DNA from: Thermus altitudinis
GTDB lineage: Bacteria; Deinococcota; Deinococci; Deinococcales; Thermaceae
Length of the DNA: 64,000 nucleotides
Assembly (NCBI RefSeq): GCF_022760835.1
Contig: NZ_JAKTNQ010000005.1
Location: forward strand, 1-64,000
Direction: 5' to 3'
Both the position numbers and the translations under genes were made by a program. How positions within the stretch are numbered: the first letter of the stretch is position 1; each line of letters opens with the position of its first letter. Positions 54,321 through 63,969 of the stretch are shown here, one piece after another. The notes beneath the pieces were generated by a model. It had not been told where the DNA came from. It saw nothing but the letters and a program-made list of their open reading frames with translations, and searched no databases.

Positions 54321-56579
54321 ATGGGCTATGTGCCCCCACCCACGCCCCAGTATGGCCTCGAGGAGGGCCCCATCCTCCTTAAGGACGGGCGCACCGCCTT
54401 TCTAAGGCGGGCAAGCCCCAAGGACCTCCCCCTTTTCGTGGAGTTCCTGAGGCGGCTATCCCCGGAGTCCTTGCGCATGCGCTTCTTCTCCCCCATCTCT
54501 CCGGAAAAGGCGGCGGAGCTCCTCCTTTCCGCCAAACCGGAGGAGGAAAAGGTGACCCTCATCGTCCTGGCCCAGGACCCTCCTAGGATAGTGGCCACGG
54601 GGGAGTACGTGCGCCTTAAAGGGGAGGACACCGCCGAGGTGGCCTTTCTGGTGGATGATGCCTTCCAGGGCAAGGGCCTGGGCACCCTCCTTCTGGAGCG
54701 CCTGGCCCTGATCGCCGCCAAGCGGGGGGTAAGGCGGTTTCAGGCCTTCGTCCTGGCGGAGAACCAGAAGATGCTCAACGTCTTCATGGAAAGCGGCTTC
54801 CAGGTCCGGGCCCACAGGGATAGCGGCGAGATTGAGGTGGAGTTTGAGATCCTCCTGGAGGAAAGGGTGGCGGAGCGCTTTGAGTGGCGGGAGAAGGTCT
54901 CCACCTTGGCCAGCCTCCACCCCCTCTTCTTCCCCAAGGGGGTGGCGGTGGTGGGGGCGAGCCGCGACCCGGAAAGCATCGGCTACCGCGCCCTGGAAAA
55001 CCTCATCTTTGCCCGCTTCCAAGGGCCCGTCTACCCGGTGAACGAGGCCATCGGCAAGGAGGGGGGCACGGTGGGGCCCCTTCTCGCCTACCCCCGGGTG
55101 GAAAGCATCCCCGGCCCCGTGGACCTGGCGGTGATCGCCGTGCCCAAGGAGCGGGTCTGGGAGGCCCTCGAGGCCTCCGGAAGGCGGGGGGTGCGGGCGG
55201 CCATCGTCCTCACCACCGGCTTTACGGAAAAAGAAGCCCGGGAACTGGCCGACAAGGCCCGGCGCCATGGGATGCGCCTCCTGGGGCCTGGCTCCTTGGG
55301 TATGGTCCACACCCACCCTGAGGTCCGCCTGGCGGCGGGCCTGGCTCCCCTCCCCAAACCTGGACCCCTGGCCATCTCCAGCCAGTCGGGGACCCTGGGC
55401 CGGGCGGTGATGGCCTATGCGGAGGGCATGGGGCTGGGCATCTCCTCCTTCGTTTCCTTGGGGGCTAAGGCGGACATCTCCTCCAACGACCTCCTGCAGT
55501 TCTGGGAGGAGGACGAGCGGACCCGGGTGATCCTCCTCTACCTGGAAAGCTTCGGCAACCCCAGGCGCTTCTCCCGCTTAGCGCGGAGGATCGGCAAGAA
55601 AAAACCCATCCTGGCGGTGCACCCCTCCCGGGACCCTTTGGTGCGGGCCCTCTTCGCCCAGGCCGGGGTGATCCGGGCCAACAGCCTGGAGGAAGCCTTT
55701 GACGTGGCTGCCCTCCTGGCCCTGGGACAGCTTCCGGAGAACAACCGGGTCCGCCTCATCTCCAACGCCTCCGGTCCCTCCAACCTGGCCCTCGAGGCCC
55801 TACGGGAAGGGGGGCTAGTCGTGGAACACGTGGACCTGGGCTCCACCGCCAAGGCGAAGGAGTTCGCCCGCGCCCTGGAAGAAGCCATGGAAAGCGAGGC
55901 GGGAAGCGTGTTCCTCCTCTTCGTACCCATGGGCTTTGCCAGCGAGGAGGAGTTCCTGGCTCTTTTGGAAAGGGTGGAAGGAAACAAGCTCCTCCTGAGC
56001 TGCGTGATGGGCTCCCCCGGGGTGCGGGCAAGGGTTATGGGCCGGGTGGCCCTCTACCGCTTTCCCGAATCGGCGGCCATCGCCTTGAGCCGGGCCTGGG
56101 CCTACAAGGCCTGGCGGGAAGAACCCCTCCACTTCCCCGACTTCCCGGATTTGCACCTGGAGGAGGCAAGAAGGCTTTTGGAGGGCAAGAAGGAGCTACG
56201 GCGCGAGGAGGAAGAGGCCCTCCTCCGCTGCTTTGGCCTTCCCGTGGGGCAAGGAGAAGGCCTTTTTCTCAGGCTCACCGCCAAGCCCCACCCCCTCTTC
56301 GGCCCCGTTCTCGCCCTGCTCCTGCCCACCCCTTTGGGAGAGCTGGCCTTGGGGGAAAGGCTCTCCCCCCTCACGGAAAAGGATGCCCGGGAGCTCACCC
56401 GACCCCTGGGGGACCAGGTAGACCCTACCCCCTACCAGGAAATCCTCCTCCGCCTTTCCCGCCTCCTGGAGGAGTTCCCCCAGGTGGAGGAGGTGTCCTT
56501 GGAGCTTTCCGGCCCCTCCATCGCTCGCTTTGCCATCCGCCTTTCGGGAGACCCCCATGCGCATCCAAAGCCCCGCTAA
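54321..56579 (+). CDS. GNAT acetyltransferase fused to a shortened acyl-CoA-synthetase-like module
   Basis: 752 residues. Residues about 18-178 are a GNAT domain (VAFLVDDAFQGKGLGTLLLE, acetyl-CoA loop). About 198-325 is a CoA-binding Rossmann domain (GVAVVGASRDPESIGYRALE), and 330-500 and on resemble the ADP-forming acyl-CoA synthetase alpha part (LAISSQSGTLGRAVM). The SHTGALAG segment holding the phosphohistidine in active enzymes is missing between KKPILAVHPSRDP and FAQAGVIRANSLEEAFD. The final ATP-grasp part is also cut short. It is therefore probably a protein acetyltransferase of the Pat/PatZ type with a regulatory, non-catalytic synthetase module. Confidence 0.85.
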   Translation: MGYVPPPTPQYGLEEGPILLKDGRTAFLRRASPKDLPLFVEFLRRLSPESLRMRFFSPISPEKAAELLLSAKPEEEKVTLIVLAQDPPRIVATGEYVRLKGEDTAEVAFLVDDAFQGKGLGTLLLERLALIAAKRGVRRFQAFVLAENQKMLNVFMESGFQVRAHRDSGEIEVEFEILLEERVAERFEWREKVSTLASLHPLFFPKGVAVVGASRDPESIGYRALENLIFARFQGPVYPVNEAIGKEGGTVGPLLAYPRVESIPGPVDLAVIAVPKERVWEALEASGRRGVRAAIVLTTGFTEKEARELADKARRHGMRLLGPGSLGMVHTHPEVRLAAGLAPLPKPGPLAISSQSGTLGRAVMAYAEGMGLGISSFVSLGAKADISSNDLLQFWEEDERTRVILLYLESFGNPRRFSRLARRIGKKKPILAVHPSRDPLVRALFAQAGVIRANSLEEAFDVAALLALGQLPENNRVRLISNASGPSNLALEALREGGLVVEHVDLGSTAKAKEFARALEEAMESEAGSVFLLFVPMGFASEEEFLALLERVEGNKLLLSCVMGSPGVRARVMGRVALYRFPESAAIALSRAWAYKAWREEPLHFPDFPDLHLEEARRLLEGKKELRREEEEALLRCFGLPVGQGEGLFLRLTAKPHPLFGPVLALLLPTPLGELALGERLSPLTEKDARELTRPLGDQVDPTPYQEILLRLSRLLEEFPQVEEVSLELSGPSIARFAIRLSGDPHAHPKPR

Positions 56580-57330
56580 CCCCAAGGTGAAGGCCCTAGC
56601 CGCCCTGAAGGAACGAAAGGAGCGGGAGCGGGCTGGCCTTTTCCTGGTGGAGGGCCGGCGGGAGGTGGAAAGAGCCCTTAGGGCCGGCCTCCGCTTGGAA
56701 ACCCTCCTCCTCGGCCCTAAGGCCACCCCGGAGGACCGGGCCCTGGCGGGCCAAGCCCCTGTTCTGGAGTTCTCCCAAGAGGCTATGGAGCGGGTTTCCG
56801 TAAGGGAAAACCCCCCGCCCGTCATCGGGGTCTTCCGCCTGCCCCGAAGGACCCTCGAGGAGGCCAGGCTCCCGCAAAATCCCCTGGTCCTGGTCCTCTT
56901 GGGCCTGGAAAAGCCCGGCAACCTGGGGGCCATCCTGCGCTCGGCGGACGGGGCGGGGGTGGACCTGGTCCTGGTGGCGAAAGGGGTGGACCTGTATAGC
57001 CCCCAGGTGATCCGGAACTCCACCGGGGTGGTCTTCTCCTTGCCCGTCTTTCCCGTGGCCGAGGGGGAAGTGGCCCATTTCCTGGAGGAAAAAGGGCTTC
57101 TCCTGGTGGCGGCCACCCCCAGAGGGGAAAAGGTGTACTGGGAAGAGGACTACAAAAAAGGCGTGGCCTTCCTCCTGGGCGCCGAGGACGAAGGCCTTTC
57201 CCAGGCTTGGCTTGCCCGGGCGGGGGTTCGGGTGCGCATCCCCATGCGGGGGGTGGCGGATAGCCTCAACGTTTCCGTAAGCGCCGCCCTCCTCCTCTAC
57301 GAGGCCCTGCGCCAGCGGGAGGGGGGATGA
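56557..57330 (+). CDS. SPOUT (TrmH/SpoU family) RNA methyltransferase
   Basis: 257 residues from ATG 56557 (MRIQSPANPKVKALAAL); ATG 56530 lies deeper in the previous gene and adds residues foreign to the family. An N-terminal substrate-binding domain (LFLVEGRREVERAL) is followed by the knotted SAM domain with the three SpoU motifs LEKPGNLGAILRSADG, LLGAEDEGLS and RIPMRGVADSLNVSVSAALL. It 2'-O-methylates a ribose in rRNA or tRNA; the exact site is unknown. It overlaps the GNAT-ACS gene by 23 bases and the next gene by ATGA. Confidence 0.9.
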   Translation: MRIQSPANPKVKALAALKERKERERAGLFLVEGRREVERALRAGLRLETLLLGPKATPEDRALAGQAPVLEFSQEAMERVSVRENPPPVIGVFRLPRRTLEEARLPQNPLVLVLLGLEKPGNLGAILRSADGAGVDLVLVAKGVDLYSPQVIRNSTGVVFSLPVFPVAEGEVAHFLEEKGLLLVAATPRGEKVYWEEDYKKGVAFLLGAEDEGLSQAWLARAGVRVRIPMRGVADSLNVSVSAALLLYEALRQREGG

Positions 57331-58649
57331 GGCCCGTTCCCCTTACCCCCTTCCTGGGCCTAGGGCTTCTGGCCCTCCTACCCCTCTGGACCCCTCCTTT
57401 GGCCGTGGGCGTCTTCCTCCTCCACCTAGCCAAGAGGTTTTATGGGGGAGCCTTTCTGTGGGGGGCCTTCCTCCCTGGCCTTCTCCACGCCCTTGCCTCC
57501 CCGTTCCCCTCCTGGCTCCAGGGATGGGCCCTGACGTCTGGGCTTCTCCTCCTCTACGGACTTTTCCTGGCCACCAAGGCTCGGCCCCTTTCCAGCCTCT
57601 TTCTCCTTCCCCCAGCCCTTTGGCTAGGTCCCTTGGGCCTTTTCCTTCTAGGGCTCTTGCACGGGTTCAGCCTCCTCGAGGAGGCCCATCGGCGCGCCCA
57701 GGAACGGGGGGAGCCGTTTCGGACCTCCGCTTCCACCCTCTGGGTCCCGAGGATCCTAGGCCTCCTGCTGGCAGGCCTGGCCTTCCTCCCCCTGCGCCTC
57801 CCTGCCCTTCCCCTACCCACCCCACCCTCCCTTAGCCTCCAGGCCTCCCCCGAAACCGGGCCCGGGCCCAAGGAGGTGGTGGCCTACCCAACCCCAGAGG
57901 AGAAGCCTCCCCCGTGGGTGGCCTTCCTGAACCGGGCCTTGGCCTTGGCAGAGCCCCTGGCCTTACTCCTCATCCTCCTGGCCCTTTGGCCTCTTCTGGG
58001 CCGGGGGGAAAGGCTTCCCTACCGGGGGGTTCACCTTTTACCCCTCCTGTTAGCCCTTTTGGTCGCCGGCCTCTTCCTCCTCTACCTGGGCACCCTAGGG
58101 GGTGGGGAAAGCGCGCCGGAAAGCACCCCTTCCGCTTCCGTGCCCACCCCTTCCCAGGAAAACAGCCCCCAGGAGGCCTTACCGGGGCCCAGGCGGTTGC
58201 GCGAGGCGGGCCTAGCCTTGGCAGGCCTTTCCGCCCTTTTCACCCTGGGCCTTCTTTTCCTCTTCCTATTCCTGGTTTGGCGGTACCGGGAAAGAGGCAG
58301 GCCAGGCACCACCCCTAAGGAAGGGGTCCAAGCCTCCCAAGCCCTCCCAGAGGCCCTTCCCCAGGACCGGGTGCGGCGGGCCTACTTCCAAGCCCTAAAG
58401 GCCCTTAAGAGGGCTGGCCTCCCCCGCCAGGCCTCCGAGGGGCCCTTGGAGTACCTGGAAAGGGTTTCCCCTCTTCTCCCCGGGCTCAGGGAACCCCTTT
58501 GGGGGCTCACCGGCCTCTACCTGCCCGTGCGCTATGGGGGAAAGGCTGGGGAGGAGGAAGCGGAAAGGGCGGAAGCCTTTTTGAAGGATATCCTTAGGCT
58601 ATGCTCCTCGCCCGCATCCACCGAGCCCTTTCGGGCCGGGTCCTCCTGA
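57327..58649 (+). CDS. Multi-pass membrane protein with C-terminal DUF4129-like domain
   Basis: 440 residues. There are about five TM helices in the first 170, one or two near 205-255, and another near 295-320, separated by a Pro/Ser-rich extracytoplasmic stretch (TPSASVPTPSQ). The C-terminal cytosolic part (VRRAYFQALKALKRAGLPRQ, EYLERVSPLLPGL, GLYLPVRYGGKAGEEEAERA) matches DUF4129, usually attached to transglutaminase-like TgpA proteins. No transglutaminase core is seen. It overlaps moxR by 49 bases. Confidence 0.75.
   Translation: MRPVPLTPFLGLGLLALLPLWTPPLAVGVFLLHLAKRFYGGAFLWGAFLPGLLHALASPFPSWLQGWALTSGLLLLYGLFLATKARPLSSLFLLPPALWLGPLGLFLLGLLHGFSLLEEAHRRAQERGEPFRTSASTLWVPRILGLLLAGLAFLPLRLPALPLPTPPSLSLQASPETGPGPKEVVAYPTPEEKPPPWVAFLNRALALAEPLALLLILLALWPLLGRGERLPYRGVHLLPLLLALLVAGLFLLYLGTLGGGESAPESTPSASVPTPSQENSPQEALPGPRRLREAGLALAGLSALFTLGLLFLFLFLVWRYRERGRPGTTPKEGVQASQALPEALPQDRVRRAYFQALKALKRAGLPRQASEGPLEYLERVSPLLPGLREPLWGLTGLYLPVRYGGKAGEEEAERAEAFLKDILRLCSSPASTEPFRAGSS
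58589..58594 (+). promoter_or_regulatory. -10 box (leaderless) for moxR, inside the DUF4129 gene
   Basis: TATCCT, six bases, ATG 58601. There is no clear -35. Confidence 0.4.
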
Positions 58650-59515
58650 AGGAGGAAACCCTAAGGCTTTCCCTCGCCACCCTCCTCTCTGGGGGGCATC
58701 TTCTTCTGGAAGACGTGCCCGGCACCGGCAAGACCACTTTCGCCAAGGCCTTGGCCCGGGTCCTGGGCCTCTCCTTTAGCCGCATCCAGATGACGCCAGA
58801 CCTCCTGCCCCAGGACCTCACCGGGGTCTATCTCTACCGGGAAGGAAACCTGGTATGGCAAAAGGGGCCCATCTTCGCCCAGGTCCTTTTGGTGGACGAG
58901 CTCAACCGGGCCACCCCCAGGACCCAGTCCGCCCTCCTCGAGGCCATGGGGGAAGGCCAAGTGACCCTGGAAGGGAAAACCCACCCCTTGCCCGAGCCAT
59001 TTTTTGTCCTGGCCACGCAAAACCCCGTGGAGGAGGAGGGCACCTACCCTCTCCCCGTAGCCCAGCGGGACCGGTTCACCGCCCGGCTTTCCCTGGGCTA
59101 TCCCGATGAGAAAGCCCTTCTCCTGGCCCTGAAGGAAAAGAACCCCCTGGAGGGCCTGGAAGCCGTCACCCAAGGGGAGGAACTCTTGGCCCTGCGTCAG
59201 GAGGTGCGCCGGGTAAAGGTGGCGGAGGAACTGCTGGACTACCTTCTGGCCCTATCCACCTGGCTTAGACGCCGGGAGGAGGTGCGGCTTGGCCCCTCCC
59301 CTAGAGCCCTCTTACAGGTGGAGCGCCTGGCCCAGGCCCTGGCCCTTTTGCAGGGGCGAGGCTTTGCCGTGCCCGAGGACATCAAGGAGGCCTTCCGGGC
59401 CGCCATCCCCCACCGCCTCCTTCTAAAGCTGGAGGCGGAGCTAGCCGGAGCCAGCTCGGAAGGGCTGGTGGTCGAGGCCCTTAAGGTGGTACCCGCCCCG
59501 GTGGAAAGGGCCTAG
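58601..59515 (+). CDS. MoxR-family AAA+ ATPase
   Basis: 304 residues. Walker A is EDVPGTGKTTFAKA (37-50) and Walker B is VLLVDELNRA (95-104). Sensor-1 is VLATQNPVEEEGTYPLP, followed by an Arg-finger region and a lid domain (GPSPRALLQVERLAQALALL, VPEDIKEA). MoxR ATPases act as chaperones for membrane or metal-containing protein complexes and usually pair with DUF58 proteins, as here. Confidence 0.92.
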   Translation: MLLARIHRALSGRVLLKEETLRLSLATLLSGGHLLLEDVPGTGKTTFAKALARVLGLSFSRIQMTPDLLPQDLTGVYLYREGNLVWQKGPIFAQVLLVDELNRATPRTQSALLEAMGEGQVTLEGKTHPLPEPFFVLATQNPVEEEGTYPLPVAQRDRFTARLSLGYPDEKALLLALKEKNPLEGLEAVTQGEELLALRQEVRRVKVAEELLDYLLALSTWLRRREEVRLGPSPRALLQVERLAQALALLQGRGFAVPEDIKEAFRAAIPHRLLLKLEAELAGASSEGLVVEALKVVPAPVERA

Positions 59516-59534
59516 GGATGGAGGAAAGGGCTTT

Positions 59535-60611
59535 ATGGAAGCGGCCTTGGCTCTCCTCTCCTTGGCCCTCCTCCTAGCCCTTTGGCGGGCGCCCTGGTTC
59601 GCCCAGGTCCGGGTCAACGCCCACGGCCTGGCCCCAGGTTTCCCCGGCCAGGAGGGAGAGGGGCAGGTAGAGGTGGAGGTCTGGGCCCCCCTACCCCTCT
59701 ACGTGCATCTGGAAACCCTGCCCTCGGCTCCCCTGGGCCTCAAACCCCAGAGCCTCTCTGGGGTGGTCTGGGGAAGGATGCGGCTACCGCTTCCCCTCCC
59801 TTACCGCTACCGCCGGCGGGGGGAATACCCTTTGGGCCTCACCCTCCTCCTGAGAAGCCCCTTGGGCCTGGGGGAAAGGCTTGTAAGCCTCGAGGCGGGG
59901 AGGGCCTTGGTCTATCCTTCCCTGCGCCCCCTGCCGCCTTTTGAGCCCGCCCCCAGCTTCTTCCTGGAGGGCAGGCCCGAGCCCTTTGGCCTGCCGGATC
60001 CCCTGGAGGCCAAGGGCCTCCGCCCTTACCAAGCGGGGGACCCCTTGCGCTTTCTGGCCAAGCAGGCAAGCCTCCGGCAGGGTCGTCCCTTTGTGCGGGA
60101 GGTGGAAAAAAGCCTTCTGGGAGGCCTCTTCCTCCACCTGGACACCCAAAGCCTCCACCCCGCCTACCTGGACCACGCCACCAGCCTCGCCGCCTGGCTC
60201 CTCCTGCTGGCGGAAAAGAAAGGAGCCCAATACGGCCTTTCCGCAGGAGAGGTCCTCCCCTTAGGGCGGGGAAAGGCCCACCTGGTAAGGGCCCTCTCGC
60301 TCCTAGCCCGCCTGCAATCCACCCCAGGCCCCTCCCTTCCCCCCAAGGCCCCCTTCGGGAGCACCTACTTCCTCATCAGCCAGGGGGCGGAGGAATCCTT
60401 CCTGGAGGCAACCCTAAGGGGAGCCGCCCAGGCCCGGCAGGGGGTCCTTCTCCTGCTTCCCGAGGGATACTTCCTCTACCCGGGTGAGAAGGGCCGGGTA
60501 GCCTTTGGCAAGACCCCAGGCCTGGCCCGGGCCCTGGCCCTGAAGGGCCTTCTCCTGGCCCATGGGATAAGCCTCCGGGTGGTGCGGGGCCACCAGACCC
60601 TCACCTTATAA
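59535..60611 (+). CDS. DUF58 protein
   Basis: 358 residues. A short hydrophobic N-terminus (ALALLSLALLLALW) anchors it. The DUF58 core has LRPYQAGDPLRFLAKQASLR near 160 and a vWA-like part after it (LGGLFLHLDTQSLHPAYLDH). DUF58 proteins are partners of MoxR ATPases, function unknown in most cases. It lies 19 bases after moxR with GGAGG upstream. It is the last gene of the run that starts at 54321. Confidence 0.85.
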   Translation: MEAALALLSLALLLALWRAPWFAQVRVNAHGLAPGFPGQEGEGQVEVEVWAPLPLYVHLETLPSAPLGLKPQSLSGVVWGRMRLPLPLPYRYRRRGEYPLGLTLLLRSPLGLGERLVSLEAGRALVYPSLRPLPPFEPAPSFFLEGRPEPFGLPDPLEAKGLRPYQAGDPLRFLAKQASLRQGRPFVREVEKSLLGGLFLHLDTQSLHPAYLDHATSLAAWLLLLAEKKGAQYGLSAGEVLPLGRGKAHLVRALSLLARLQSTPGPSLPPKAPFGSTYFLISQGAEESFLEATLRGAAQARQGVLLLLPEGYFLYPGEKGRVAFGKTPGLARALALKGLLLAHGISLRVVRGHQTLTL

Positions 60612-60628
60612 CACCCCCCTCAACCCCC

Positions 60629-60657
60629 TTGACAAAAGGACGCGGGGCCAAAATAAT
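60629..60657 (+). promoter_or_regulatory. Promoter of groES-groEL
   Basis: TTGACA (60629-60634, perfect), 17 bases, AATAAT (60652-60657). It is the best vegetative promoter in the window. Transcription would start just before the CIRCE-like palindrome. Confidence 0.8.
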
Positions 60658-60666
60658 AACCCTTGG

Positions 60667-60695
60667 TTTGACACTCTCGGCCTTTGAGCGTCAAA
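60667..60695. promoter_or_regulatory. CIRCE-like operator for HrcA
   Basis: TTTGACACTC-N9-GAGCGTCAAA: 10-bp arms with one mismatch and a nine-base spacer, the exact spacing of CIRCE (TTAGCACTC-N9-GAGTGCTAA). It lies directly downstream of the -10 and overlaps the upstream edge of the groES ribosome site. HrcA repression of the heat-shock operon is inferred. Confidence 0.75.
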
Positions 60696-60708
60696 GGAGG
60701 GAGTGAAT

Positions 60709-61014
60709 ATGGCTGCGGAGGTGAAGACGGTGATCAAGCCCCTAGGCGACAGGGTTGTGGTGAAGAGGATTGAGGAGGAACCCAAGACCAAGGGCGGCAT
60801 CGTGCTCCCGGATACCGCCAAGGAGAAGCCCCAGAAGGGCAAGGTGATCGCGGTGGGCTCGGGCCGCATCTTGGAGAACGGGCAGAAGGTGCCCCTGGAG
60901 GTCAAGGAGGGGGACATCGTGGTCTTCGCCAAGTACGGCGGCACCGAGATTGAGATTGACGGCGAGGAGTACGTGATCCTCTCCGAGCGCGACCTTTTGG
61001 CGGTCTTGCAGTAG
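60709..61014 (+). CDS. groES: Co-chaperonin GroES
   Basis: 101 residues from ATG 60709; AAAGGAGG lies eight bases upstream, and the in-frame GTG 60703 is too close to it. [20 protein letters not shown], the mobile loop [18 protein letters not shown] and [19 protein letters not shown] are typical. It caps GroEL during folding. The length fits Thermus GroES. Confidence 0.98.
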   Translation: MAAEVKTVIKPLGDRVVVKRIEEEPKTKGGIVLPDTAKEKPQKGKVIAVGSGRILENGQKVPLEVKEGDIVVFAKYGGTEIEIDGEEYVILSERDLLAVLQ

Positions 61015-61021
61015 GAGGTGA

Positions 61022-62656
<1,635 letters not shown>

Positions 62657-62661
62657 AGCCA

Positions 62662-62688
62662 CCCCCACCTGGCTTCGCCAGGTGGGGG
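62662..62688. repeat. Hairpin behind groEL, related to the one behind recF
   Basis: CCCCCACCTGGC (62662-62673) pairs with GCCAGGTGGGGG (62677-62688), 12 bp, loop TTC. It is followed by GCCCCGG, as after recF (43922-43945). It may stabilise the groEL mRNA end. Confidence 0.6.
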
Positions 62689-62710
62689 GCCCCGGCAAGG
62701 GGGCAAGTGG

Positions 62711-62738
62711 GGCTGGGCCTAGGCCCAGCCTCCTTTTT
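62711..62738 (+). terminator. Terminator of groES-groEL
   Basis: GGCTGGGCCT/AGGCCCAGCC (62711-62730) is a perfect palindrome, followed by TCCTTTTT. It is the true terminator behind the first hairpin. The T-run overlaps the stop region of the convergent dnaE. Confidence 0.8.
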
Positions 62739-63969
62739 AAAAGGGCACCACCTCCTCCTTGGGGCTAGCCCCGCCATTCCCCTGCAAGAAGGCCTCCCGG
62801 TCCGGCACCAGGTAGGCGCGGAAGCCCTCGGCCTCGAGGGCCTCCAGAACCCCTTCCCCCACCCGGGCTTCCCGCAAGGAAAGGATGGCCTCCCCAAAGG
62901 GGCCCTGGACCCTCAGGTAGAGGGGAAGGGGCCCAGGGTGCTCGTCCAGGATGCTCTTTAGGAGGGTGACGCCTCCCTGGTCCAAAAGGGCGTGATCCAC
63001 CTCCACCTCCAAGGCCTTAGGGGCCTCGGCCACCTCCTCATGGGTCCAGGCAGCCTGGGCTATTACCCTAAGCCCTCCCTCCTCCCGCTCCACCTCCGCC
63101 AGGACCAGAAGGGGGGTGTCCTCCTTGAGCTTGGGGGAGACCCCCTCATAGGCCCGGCCAAAGGCCACCACCTCCAAGGCCCCGGTCTCGTCGGAAAGGG
63201 TAAAGCGGGCCATCATCCCCCCGCTACGGGTGGGCTTGCGCACCACCTCCTCCACCATGCCCGCAAGGAGTACCCGGGCCCTTGGGGGAAGGCCCTGGAT
63301 GAAATCGGCTAGCTCCTCCAAGGGGCAGCTGGCCACCTCCCTTAGCCCCGGGTAGCGGAGCACAGGGTGGCCGGAGACATAGATGCCCAAGGCCTCCTTC
63401 TCGTAGCGGAGCCGGGTGATCTCGTCCAGGGGCGAAGCCTCCAGCAAGGGGGGCTCCATGTCCGCTCCCGCCTCGGCAAAGAGGCCCAACATCCCCGAGC
63501 GCGCCCGCTTTTGGCTTTCCGCCGCCCAGCGAAGGAGGGGTTCTAAGGAGGCGAGGAGCCTCGCCCTATCCCCAAAGGCGTCAAAGGCCCCCGCCTTGAT
63601 GAGGGACTCGAGGGTGCGCTTGTTCACCACCTTCTCGTCCAGGCGCTTTAGGAAATCCCCTAGGCTCTTAAAGGGGCCACCCCGCTCCCTCTCCGTCAGG
63701 ATGGCCTGGGCCGCCCCCTCCCCCACGTTCTTCACCGCGGAAAGGCCAAAGAGGATCTCCTCCCCCACCACCTTGAAGTCAAAGCCCGAGCGGTTGATGT
63801 CGGGGGGGAGGACCGCAATCCCCATGGCCCGGGCGTCGCGGATGTACTCCGCCACCTTGTCGGAGTCGTGTCGCTCCACGCTGAGGAGGGCGGCCATGAA
63901 CTCCACGGGGTAGTGGGCCTTCACGTAGGCGGTCTGGTAGGAAAGGAGGCTGTAGGCGGCGGCATGGGA
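62737..63969 (-). CDS. dnaE: DNA polymerase III alpha subunit, C-terminal extein
   Basis: 410 residues of the C-extein. It starts SHAAAYSLLSYQTAYVKAHY, the conserved DnaE block that normally follows NK. Then come the polymerase end, the HhH region (KNVGEGAAQAILTER, INRSGFDF), an OB-fold (VLLAGMVEEVVRKPTRSGGM) and the C-terminal tau-binding domain, ending EEVVPF. It is the replicative polymerase. The reading frame continues without a start codon to the window edge, where the residues become those of an intein. A gene start at an internal GTG (63924) would be wrong. Confidence 0.95.
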   Translation of the reverse strand, partial: SHAAAYSLLSYQTAYVKAHYPVEFMAALLSVERHDSDKVAEYIRDARAMGIAVLPPDINRSGFDFKVVGEEILFGLSAVKNVGEGAAQAILTERERGGPFKSLGDFLKRLDEKVVNKRTLESLIKAGAFDAFGDRARLLASLEPLLRWAAESQKRARSGMLGLFAEAGADMEPPLLEASPLDEITRLRYEKEALGIYVSGHPVLRYPGLREVASCPLEELADFIQGLPPRARVLLAGMVEEVVRKPTRSGGMMARFTLSDETGALEVVAFGRAYEGVSPKLKEDTPLLVLAEVEREEGGLRVIAQAAWTHEEVAEAPKALEVEVDHALLDQGGVTLLKSILDEHPGPLPLYLRVQGPFGEAILSLREARVGEGVLEALEAEGFRAYLVPDREAFLQGNGGASPKEEVVPF

